This document shows, piece after piece, positions 22,101-30,035 of a DNA stretch of 64,000 bases. The stretch lies in assembly GCA_028826165.1 (NCBI GenBank), contig JAPDFW010000097.1, positions 181,531 through 245,530 of the forward strand. The letters are read 5' to 3'. The first letter of the stretch is position 1; the number at the start of each line of letters is the position of its first letter. The DNA comes from Anaeramoeba ignava (lineage: Eukaryota; Metamonada; Anaeramoebidae). Under the pieces are notes generated by a model, which saw only the letters and a list, made by a program, of their open reading frames with translations, had not been told where the DNA came from and did no database searches. The translations under genes and the position numbers were made by a program.

Positions 22101-24289
22101 TTGATTCTCTTCAAGAGGTTGAAGAGTGTTTCTGTGTTTCTGGATTTTATTCGCAAAGAGATGATTTGAAAATGCAATTTTACAATTCAATTCCAGAAGC
22201 AAGAATTGCAGCTGAAGAAAAATATCACAGTTTAATTTCTTCTCAAGAAGTTTATCAATATGGAGATGTGATTGATATTGCTTTGGACGATTATTTAGAG
22301 CTTTCTGATGAAGTTAAGGAATATTTACGAGGATATCGAGTTGGAGTTAATTTTGGATCTTTTGCATCAGAAAACGAAAGTTTAATTTATGAAGAAATAA
22401 TTGAGAATTCAAAAGGAGCTTCTGATGAAAAATTAGTTGAAGTTTTGAAGAAATACAAAACAAGTTCACAAACAATTCGCAAGCAAGTTTTATCAGGATT
22501 TGTTAAATTTTTTGGGAAGAAAATTGGAGATTACATAATCTTTGAGAATTTAACAAATGAGATGAATGAAGAAATGATTTACGTTGCAAGATCATTAGGA
22601 ATATTTGCAGCATATGAATTAGATGAAGGAAAACAGAAAAATAAGAAGCGAGTTATAATTGAAAATTTGGATGAGAATTTAAAACAAAAATCGATTCTCT
22701 ATAAATTCGAAATTGAACAAATTCCCAACGGAGAATTCTTTGGATTCGAACTTGACGGAAACGGACGTTTTCTTCTTGGCGATTTCACAGTTACACACAA
22801 CACAGCAGAAGAAGTTGCAGCGTTAATCCGATCACTCCCAGTTGAAGAGCAACCGAAACAAATCATTGTAACAAGAAAAGGGATGCTTGATCCATTAGAG
22901 GTCCATCTTCTTGACTTCCCGAACATTGTAATCAAAGGGAGCGAGCTTCAACTTCCGTTCCAATCGTGCATGAGACTTGAGAAATTTGGGGATTTGATCC
23001 TGAAAGCAACCGAGCCGAAGATGGTTTTATGCAATTTATATGATGATTGGCTGTCAACAATCAGTTCATACACTGCGTTTTCAAGATTGATTTTAATTCT
23101 TCGAGCTTTGCACGTTAATAACGAAAAAGCACGCATGATTCTGAAGCCAACAAAACTAACAATCACAAAACCTCACCATGTCTGGCCAAGTTTAACCGAC
23201 GAAGAATGGGTCAAAGTTGAGGTTGCATTGAAGGATTTAATTCTCGCCGATTTCGGAAAAAGAAACAACGTCAACATCACAAGTTTGACACAATCCGAAA
23301 TTCGGGACATAATTTTAGGAATGGAAATTGCGCCGCCATCTTTACAAAGACAACAAATGGCGGAGATTGAACAACAAACACGCGAAATCAGCCAACACAC
23401 CCAAGTCACAACAAGAACAACGGACAAAATGGGGAACGAATTACTGACTGTAACAAGAAGCAACTACGAACAGCAGGCTTTCTCTTCGCGCACAGATTGG
23501 AGAGTGCGCGCAATCTCGGCAACAAATCTCCATTTGAGAACAAACAATATTTTCGTGACCTCAGACGATGTTAACGAGGCCGCGAACATGTATGTTTTCC
23601 CCAAAAACATCCTGAACAAGTTCATCTCAATTTCCGATCTTCGCACACAAATTTTCGGGTATCTCTATGGGATAACCCCGCAAGACAACCCCCAAGTCAA
23701 AGAGATCCGCGCGATTGTGATGGTTCCTCAGTGGGGAACGCACCAGAGCATAAACATCCCTAATCAGATCCCTGAGCATGAGTATCTCAATGATCTCGAG
23801 CCTTTGGGATGGATCCATACTCAGCCCAAAGAATTCGGACAACTTCCTGCTCAAGATCTTATTCTTCATTCCAAAATTGTTACTGAAAATCCGTCATGGA
23901 ATATTGACAAATCAATTGTCATCACTTGCGCTTTCACTCCCGGTTCAGTTTGTTTAACATCTTACCGTTTGACCCCTCAGGGGTTTGATTGGGGTCGTAA
24001 GAATCAAGGGAATTCTGATGCTAATCCTCATGGTTATTCTCCTTCTTTTGCTGAAAAAGTCCAGCTTCTTCTCTCGGATCTTTTTCTTGGTTTTTTTATG
24101 ATTCCTGATGATTTTTCTTGGAATTTTAACTTCTTCGGTCATCGTCATTCTCCTTCAATGAAATACGGTCTTGTTTTGGGTAATCCTCTTCCTTTTTATC
24201 ATGAAATTCATCGTCCTGCTCATTTCTTTGATTTTTCTTCAATGGAAGATGATTTGGTTCCTGTTGAAAATGATGATGTTTTCAATTAG
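10144..24289 (+). CDS. PRP8: Prp8, spliceosomal U5 snRNP core protein, carrying five inteins
   Basis: Prp8 forms the core of the U5 snRNP and cradles the catalytic RNA of the spliceosome. Exons: 10144-about 10377 ([20 protein letters not shown]), 11057-12599, 12671-14663, 14744-15072 and 15151-24289. Introns 12600-12670, 14664-14743 and 15073-15150 have GTAAGT/GTAAAT donors and TTTAG/AAAG acceptors. Near-invariant family blocks run end to end: [115 protein letters not shown]-type reverse-transcriptase-like parts, [13 protein letters not shown], RNase H-like [17 protein letters not shown] and a C-terminal Jab1/MPN domain. Two oddities lie in the extein: a one-base shift at about 15877-15880 (ETK|g|[10 protein letters not shown]), and a missing stretch of about 20 codons between exon 1 and 11057. 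Five in-frame inteins add 2085 residues. Without them the protein would be close to the usual 2300 residues. Confidence 0.97.
10381..11056 (+). repeat. PRP8 first intervening region: (TTTATAAAATTA)n repeat
   Basis: A simple repeat of a 12-bp unit TTTATAAAATTA, with variants TAAATATAAAAT, fills 10390-11010 between the first PRP8 coding block and the next. The acceptor is probably TTAAAG|G at 11056. No GT donor is visible after the last exon-1 codon (AAA AGA ATA TAA). The conserved residues expected between DKR(I/V)Y and PWE are not encoded in any recognisable form. Confidence 0.8.
12600..12670 (+). other. PRP8 intron (71 bp)
   Basis: GTAAGT donor after ...LMRQ and TTTTTTAG acceptor before IRMCKDL. 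It is phase 0, and the T-rich interior is typical of introns in this window. Confidence 0.95.
13022..14629 (+). mobile_element. Intein 1 in Prp8 (536 aa, LAGLIDADG type, endonuclease acids lost)
   Basis: In-frame protein-splicing element in ...LSEAWR|C...[10 protein letters not shown]. Block A starts [20 protein letters not shown]; block B is [11 protein letters not shown] (His kept, usual Thr replaced by Asn). The homing-endonuclease domain has helix motifs LIGVWLANG and LAGFADSSG. Both normally acidic positions before the final Gly are Asn and Ser, so cleavage is predicted lost. Blocks F/G are [11 protein letters not shown]...FIVAHN. The +1 extein residue is Cys, giving a standard Cys/Asn splicing chemistry. 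A (SN)n run from a TTCAAA hexamer repeat lies at 13189-13222. The middle block [15 protein letters not shown] is shared with intein 4. The 34 bp of extein after it leads straight into a spliceosomal intron. Confidence 0.95.
14664..14743 (+). other. PRP8 intron (80 bp)
   Basis: Donor GTAAAT after ...KVPG (phase 1: G|GT) and acceptor AATTAG before [12 protein letters not shown]. The interior is a (TTTTAA)n-like repeat. Confidence 0.95.
15073..15150 (+). other. PRP8 intron (78 bp)
   Basis: Donor GTAAGT after ...NDTKIL and acceptor TTTAAAG before [11 protein letters not shown]. It is phase 0. Confidence 0.95.
16586..17995 (+). mobile_element. Intein 2 in Prp8 (470 aa, LAGLIDADG type, one acid kept)
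   Basis: Inserted at [11 protein letters not shown]...[11 protein letters not shown]; other eukaryotes have Thr at the +1 position, here it is Cys. Block A is [20 protein letters not shown] and block B is [11 protein letters not shown]. The homology block [14 protein letters not shown] matches inteins 1 and 4. LAGLIDADG motif 1 is IIGLWLANG (Asn at the usual acidic site). Motif 2 is LAGIIDGDG (Asp kept). Blocks F/G are [10 protein letters not shown]...NFLIGHN. Protein splicing should work; DNA cleavage is doubtful, with only one canonical acid. The flanking extein is uninterrupted Prp8. Confidence 0.95.
18563..19210 (+). mobile_element. Intein 3 in Prp8 (216 aa mini-intein, no endonuclease)
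   Basis: Inserted at [14 protein letters not shown]...[11 protein letters not shown]. Block [14 protein letters not shown] is the classical CLxxDT start. Because two Cys are adjacent, the first is assigned to the extein, at the position where other Prp8 proteins have Ala before SGFEES. Block B is VTPEHVLCI with the canonical TxxH. The middle holds only the short [20 protein letters not shown] block and a Ser run; there is no LAGLIDADG motif, so it cannot home by itself. Blocks F/G are [20 protein letters not shown] then TVTHN. The +1 residue is Ser. Sequence at both ends is much closer to intein 5 than to inteins 1, 2 and 4. Confidence 0.94.
19472..21007 (+). mobile_element. Intein 4 in Prp8 (512 aa, LAGLIDADG type, apparently intact)
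   Basis: Inserted at ESVVMDL|C...[12 protein letters not shown]. Block A is [20 protein letters not shown]; block B is [11 protein letters not shown] with TxxH intact. The endonuclease motifs are IIGLCLSEG and LGGLIDSDG. Both acidic positions (Glu, Asp) are kept, making this the best candidate in the gene for an active homing endonuclease. The block [14 protein letters not shown] is shared with intein 1, and [12 protein letters not shown] with inteins 1 and 2. The C-terminus is [18 protein letters not shown] then TVTHN, with +1 Cys. Predicted splicing-competent; cleavage activity is an inference from motif residues only. Confidence 0.95.
21749..22801 (+). mobile_element. Intein 5 in Prp8 (351 aa, endonuclease remnant)
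   Basis: Inserted at AQLAKWK|C...[13 protein letters not shown], in the RNase H-like part of Prp8. Block A is [20 protein letters not shown]; block B is [11 protein letters not shown] (His kept). The middle contains the [17 protein letters not shown] block. About 110 residues follow that look like one eroded LAGLIDADG unit: [13 protein letters not shown], with no acidic residue at the catalytic site, and [15 protein letters not shown], which resembles the VARSLG helix of inteins 1 and 4. Blocks F/G are [18 protein letters not shown] then TVTHN. The +1 residue is Thr. Splicing is likely; homing is not. Confidence 0.93.
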
Positions 24290-25087
24290 ATTTTTTTTTT
24301 TACTTCTTTTCTTTCATATTTCCCAAAAGAAAATTACAACTCAATAAAAGCAAACCAACAAAACATTTTAATAATATTTTTATTTTAAATTTTTAATTAT
24401 AATAAAATAATGAAAAAAAGTGGAATAAATATTTTAATAAATATAAATATTTAATTTTAATAATAATTAACAATAATTTAATTTAAATTTGTTTTATTTT
24501 AAATTTAAATAATATTTTTATTTAATTATTATATTAATATTTTCAATTATTTATTAATCTAATTTTAATTATAATAAAATAATGAAAAAAAGTGGAATAA
24601 ATATTTTAATAAAAATAAATATTTAATTTTAATAATATTTAATAATAATTTAATTTAAATTTATTTTATTTTAATTTTAAATAATATTTTTAATTATTAT
24701 AATAATATTTTTAATTATTTATTAATTTAATTTTAATTATAATAAAATAATGAAAAAAAGTGGAATAAATATTTTAATAAATATAAATAATTAATTTTAA
24801 TAATATTTAATAATAATTTAATTTAAATTTATTTTATTTTGATTTTAATTAATGAATTTAAATTTAATTATTATTAATTTCTATTTTCAATTTTTATTTT
24901 TATTTATTATTTTAAAATTATTTAATTTTTTTCAAAATTTATTAATTAAATTTTTAATAATATTTTTAAATAAAAATTAAATTTTTAAAATTAGATTTGT
25001 TTCTTATTTATTAATTTGAAGAAATTAATTTGATTGAAAGTAAATGAAAATTAAATTGAATTTTGAAAAAGAAAAGGAAATTAATTT
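24290..25087. repeat. Intergenic AT-rich region with about 170-bp tandem repeat (3 copies)
   Basis: The marker TGAAAAAAAGTGGAATAAAT occurs at 24411, 24583 and 24751 (spacing 172 and 168). The unit is related, in inverted orientation, to the 161-bp repeat at 46440-47095 (TTCCACTTTTTTTCATT). No gene is seen. Confidence 0.85.
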
Positions 25088-26527
25088 TTAAATGAAATAA
25101 CTTTCAAGTTCATCAGTAACCCATTTATCAGGAGGACCAGCTAAATAATTTTTAGCTTCATCTGTATCGTGAATCATTCCATCAGGTAGATTATAATTAG
25201 AATCAATATTTGAATAACCAGGTTGTAAATTATGAACTAAATAAAAATCATTCCCATAACCACCACCAAAAACTGGACCATAATAAAAACCAGACCAAGT
25301 TGAACGACCTTGTTTATAAGTGAATCTTTCAGGTTTTCTATCCCCTTTATCATTTCTTAATGAAAAAATAAATGAACTTGAATCATAAATATCTTTTCCA
25401 TTTATTGAATATGTATATCCAACTTCAGTAAATCCTCCAAAAATAAAATTATCTTTGGTTTTGATAATAACTAATGTTTTTCCTTTCCCATCAACTGCTT
25501 TATGCCATTTTTGAGAAGAAAATCCATCTCTTTTTGCTGAAAATCCTTTTTTCATTTTGGAAAAGAATTCATCATCATTTATCCATTCTTTTAATTTCTT
25601 GATATATTCAATTTCTTTAACAATTTCTGAATCAAATTTAATTCTTGATTTGAAAATGAATGAATTTTCTTTTTCAATAAATTCTTTGAATTCTTTTTCA
25701 TCATTTTCATTTTGAAGTTTTTGGAATTGAGTTAATTTTCTGAACATTTCATTTGGAATTAAATCTTCTTTTAAAGTATCTTTAAGTTCTTCACTTGTAA
25801 GATCAATAAATCTGATTTTATCAATAATATTGGAAATTTGATTTTGTAATTTTTCTTTTTCTTCTTTATTCAGTTCTTTTTCTTTATTAATAATTAATTT
25901 ATGTTTTCCCCATTTTATTATTGATTGAAATAGTTCAAATTCGTTTATTGTAAGTGCATCATTTGATAAAATTAAATTTAAATGATTTTCTTCAAGTTCA
26001 AGAAAATGAGAAGTTTTGATAAATTCATCAAAATTTTCAGAAATAAATCGATAAGAAGAATCTAATAATTGATTTAAATTCATTGATTCAGATAATTTAA
26101 GAACATCAACAATAGTTTCAAATTGTAAATTGTTTTTGATAAAATTTGAAGAAAATTCAATTAATTCATCAATTAAATATTTTGATGAAAAAATTAAAAT
26201 TTCAATTGCATTTTCTAAATTAATTTCAATTTTTCCTGAATAAAAATAATTCAAAATTGAAGATAGAATTGAACTTGAAACATCTTGAAGAATCAATTTA
26301 TTTTCTTGAAATTCTTTCATTTTGGATTTGAAAAGAGATTTAAAATAATGACTTCTTGAAGAAAGAGTTGATTTATGAGTTTTAAATGAAGTTTTGTTTT
26401 GTTCACAAATTATTTCAAAATCAAAATAACTTTCTTCTTGGTTTTCTTTTTGGTTTTGATTTTGAAATAAACTTTTTAAATCGTTTGAAAGTTTTTCTAA
26501 ATTTGAATAAGTTTCCATTTTATTCAA
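25088..26527 (-). CDS. BTB-BACK-TLDc domain protein
   Basis: A 479-residue cytosolic protein. The BTB domain is at about residues 30-130 (FDFEIICEQNKTSFKTHKS, HYFKSLFKSKMKEF). A BACK-like helical region follows at about 135-250 (ALTINEFELFQSIIKWGKHK). The C-terminal TLDc domain starts at about residue 330 (GFSSQKWHKAVDGKG, NFIFGGFT) and ends with FYYGPVFGGGYGNDFYL. BTB-BACK is a Cul3 adaptor layout. TLDc domains are linked to oxidative-stress and V-ATPase functions in animals; the role here is inferred. Two starts are possible: ATG 26527 (MNKMETYS) or ATG 26518. The reverse TTTTCCATTTTTT element lies just upstream at 26540-26555. No introns or frameshifts. Confidence 0.9.
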   Translation of the reverse strand: MNKMETYSNLEKLSNDLKSLFQNQNQKENQEESYFDFEIICEQNKTSFKTHKSTLSSRSHYFKSLFKSKMKEFQENKLILQDVSSSILSSILNYFYSGKIEINLENAIEILIFSSKYLIDELIEFSSNFIKNNLQFETIVDVLKLSESMNLNQLLDSSYRFISENFDEFIKTSHFLELEENHLNLILSNDALTINEFELFQSIIKWGKHKLIINKEKELNKEEKEKLQNQISNIIDKIRFIDLTSEELKDTLKEDLIPNEMFRKLTQFQKLQNENDEKEFKEFIEKENSFIFKSRIKFDSEIVKEIEYIKKLKEWINDDEFFSKMKKGFSAKRDGFSSQKWHKAVDGKGKTLVIIKTKDNFIFGGFTEVGYTYSINGKDIYDSSSFIFSLRNDKGDRKPERFTYKQGRSTWSGFYYGPVFGGGYGNDFYLVHNLQPGYSNIDSNYNLPDGMIHDTDEAKNYLAGPPDKWVTDELESYFI

Positions 26528-26770
26528 AAATTTTGAAAAGAAAAAAATGGAAAAAATTAATAAACAGAAAAAAATTTAATAAAGGAAGGCAAAAAAAAAA
26601 TTAATAAAGGAAGGCAAAAAAAAATTTTTTTTATTGATCATTTTAAATTAATTCCAATTTATTTTATTTTAAATTTAAAAACAAATTTCCAAATTAATAT
26701 TAATTCAATTTAATTCAAAAAAAAGATAAAATTTTAATTTCAAAAAAATCAATTTTCAAAATATTTTTAA
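26528..26770. other. Intergenic AT-rich region, upstream side of the BTB-TLDc gene
   Basis: Contains the start element and a short direct duplication (AATAAAGGAAGGCAAAAAAA twice at about 26578-26625). No other feature is seen. Confidence 0.5.
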
Positions 26771-28630
26771 ATAATAAATTATTTAAATTTAAAACAATAA
26801 ATTATTATTTTAATAATAAAATTAAATATTAAATTATATTTTTAAATTAATTTATAAATCAAATATTAAATTAAATCTATTCTTATTTTTTATATTTATA
26901 TGTTAAATATTTAAATAATAAAATATTTAAATATAAAACAATAAATTATTATTTTAAACATAAAATTAAATATTAAATTATATTTTTTAAATTAATTTAT
27001 AAATCAAATATTAAATTAAATCTATTCTTATTTTTATATTTATATGTTAAATATTTTTAAATAATAAAATATTTAAATTTAAAAACATTAAATTATTATT
27101 TTAATAATGGAATTAAATATTAAATTATATTTTTAAATTAATTTATAAATTGAATATTAAATTAAATTTATTTTCATTTTTATATTTATATGTTAAATAT
27201 TTAAATAATAAAATATTTAAATCATAAAACAATAAATTATTATTTTAAATATAAAATTAAATATTAAATTATATTTTTAAATTAATTTATAAATCAAATA
27301 TTAAATTAAATCTATTCTCATTTTTTATATTTATATGTTAAATATTTAAATAATAAAATATTTAAATCTAAAACAATAAATTATTATTTTAATAATAAAA
27401 TTAAATATTAAATTATATTTTTAAATTAATTTATAAATCAAATATTAAATTAAATCTATTCTTATTTTTATATTTTTATGTTAAATATTTAAATAATAAA
27501 ATATTTAAATCTAAAACAATAAATTATTATTTTAATAATAAAATTAAATATTAAATTATATTTTTAAATTAATTTATAAATCAAATATTAAATTAAATCT
27601 ATTCTTATTTTTTTATATTTTTATGTTAAATATTTAAATAATAAAATATTTAAATCTAAAAACAATAAATTATTATTTTAATAATGGAATTAAATATTAA
27701 ATTATATTTTTAAATTAATTTATAAATTGAATATTAAATTAAATCTATTCTTATTTTTTATATTTTATGTTAAATATTTAAATAATAAAATATTTTAAAT
27801 CTAAAACAATAAATTAGTATTTTAATAATAAAATTAAATATTAAATTATATTTTTAAATTAATTTATAAATTGAATATTAAATTAAATTTATTCTTATTT
27901 TTTATATTTTTATGTTTAAATATTTTAAATAATAAAATATTTAAATCTAAAACAATAAATTATTATTTTAATAATAAAATTAAATATTAAATTATATTTT
28001 TAAATTAATTTATAAATTAAATATTAAATTAAATCTATTCTTATTTTTTATATTTATATGTTAAATATTTAAATAATAAAATATTTAAATCTAAAACAAT
28101 AAATTATTATTTTAATAATAAAATTAAATAATAAAATATATTTTTAAATTAATTTATTAATTGAATATTAAATTAAACATATTCTCATTTTTTATATTTA
28201 TATGTTAAATATTTAAATAATAAAATATTTAAATCTAAAACAATAAATTATTATTTTAAACATAAAATTAAATAATAAATTATATTTTTAAATTAATTTC
28301 TAAATTAAATATTAAATTAAATCTATTCTTATTTTTTATATTTATATATTAAATATTTAAATAATAAAATATTTAAATTTAAAACAATAAATTATTATTT
28401 TAAACATAAAATTAAATATTAAATTATATTTTTAAATTAATTTATAAATCAAATATTAAATTAAATCTATTTCCATTTTTATATTTTTATGTTAAATATT
28501 TAAATAATAAAATATTTAAATCTAAAACAATAAATTATTATTTTAAACATAAAATTAAATATTAAATTATATTTTTAAATTAATTTATAAATTAAATATT
28601 AAATTAAATCTATTCTTATTTTTTATATTT
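26770..28630. repeat. Tandem satellite, about 145-bp unit, 13 copies
   Basis: The marker TTAAAT(C/T)TATTCT starts at 26871, 27016, 27162, 27306, 27450, 27593, 27739, 27883, 28029, 28173, 28317, 28461 and 28604, giving spacings of 143-146. The sequence differs from the 147-bp satellite at 1.1-2.2 kb. Four further copies of this family lie in the same orientation at 47095-47560. No coding capacity. Confidence 0.95.
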
Positions 28631-28740
28631 TTTGTGATTGAAATTTAGAAAAAAATTTTTTTAATTAAAAAAAAAAAAACGTTTTTTAATCAAACGTTTT
28701 TTAAATTATTTTTTTTTTTTAAAAAAATTTGTTTTTGTTT

Positions 28741-28783
28741 TTTCATTATTTTATTCTTCTTTTTTTAAATTTTAAATTAAAAA
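28741..28783 (+). promoter_or_regulatory. Start-proximal element of Rab gene 1
   Basis: TTTTTTCATTATTTTATTC lies about 40 bp before ATG 28784, a variant of the shared TTTTTCATTTTT element. Confidence 0.45.
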
Positions 28784-29920
28784 ATGGATTCAAATGAAAA
28801 TTTAACTTTTAAAATTATTGTAATTGGAGATTCAAGTAAATTTAAATTTTTAAATTTTTTAATTTTTTAATTTTTAATTTTTAATTTTTTAATTTTTTAA
28901 TTTTTTAATTTTTTAATTTTAAAATAAAATAGATGTTGGAAAAAGTAGTTTAATGGAAAGATTTACTGTAAAAAAAAAATTATTTAAATAAATTTTTTGC
29001 TTTTTTTTTATTAATAAATTTATTCCATTTTTTTTTTTTGGAATTTTTATTTTAAAATAGAATAATGCTTTCCTTGAAAATTTTATTACAACTATTGGAG
29101 TTGATTTTGTAAATTTTTAAATTTTTTAAATTGAAATTTTTTTTTTTTCAAATTTGATTAATTTTTTTCTTTTTTTTTTTATTTAAATTGTTTTTAGAAA
29201 GTTCGAGATTTTCAAAATTTTGGAAAAATATTAAATTACAAATTGTAAGGAAGAATATTTAAAAATGAAATTAAAATTCAAATGGAATTTAAATTAAAAG
29301 TGGAACAAAAAAAAATTTTTTCCTTTTAAAAATTTGATTAGTGGGATACAGCAGGTCAAGAAAGATTCAGAACTGTAACCCGAAGTTTTTATAGGTATAT
29401 TTAAATCATTTACAATTCATTTCAAATACAAAAATTTTTAATTCATTTTATTGATTCCATTTACAAAAAACAATAGAGGAGCAAATGGAGTTGTTATTGT
29501 TTATGATATTACAAACAGAAAATCATTTGAAAATTTACAAAAATGGATTGAAGATGTTAAATTATATTCAAATAATGATCCTCAAATTCTTGTTTTAGGA
29601 AATAAATCAGATCTTACTGAAAGAAAAGTTATTTCAACTGAAGCAGCAAAAGTAAAAAAAAAATATTTTTTTTGTTCCACTTTTTTTTTAATTTAATTTT
29701 AATTTTAATTTTCATTTTAATTTAATTTAATTTAATTTAGAATTTTTCTTCTCAATTTGGTGCTTCTTTTTATGAAACAAGTGCTAAAGATTCAACAAAT
29801 GTTGATAAAGCTTTTTTTTCTCTTGCTTCAAAAATTCAAAAAAAATTATTTCCTTCTTTAAATGAAAAAATAACTTTAACTCTTGAAGAAAATCCAGAAA
29901 GAAGTTCTTGTTGTTTTTAA
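28784..29920 (+). CDS. Rab-family small GTPase, seven exons (one frameshift)
   Basis: Vesicle-traffic GTPase of 196 residues. Exons: 28784-28835, 28933-28967, 29061-29108, 29198-29244, 29342-29394, 29477-29651 and 29741-29920. All introns are GT-AG, mostly 75-100 bp. G-box motifs: GDSNVGKSS (P-loop), TTIGVDF (switch I), WDTAGQERFR (G3), GNKSD (G4) and ETSAK (G5). The C-terminus SSCCF carries a double Cys for geranylgeranylation. The Thr of switch I and Gln of WDTAGQ are kept, so it should hydrolyse GTP. In exon 4, the A-run 29224-29228 is one A short: KVRDFQNFGK then IKLQI only align if one A is added. Rab1/Rab8-like by general look, with no firm subfamily. The summed exon length plus one base is an exact multiple of three. 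Confidence 0.92.
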
Positions 29921-30035
29921 AAAACAAAATTAAAATTAATGTTTCATTTTCAATTCATTTTCAAATCAATTTATTTTTTAATTTTTTCAAATGAATTTTT
30001 GTTGTTTGTTTTTTTCTTTTTTCAAATAAAAATTT

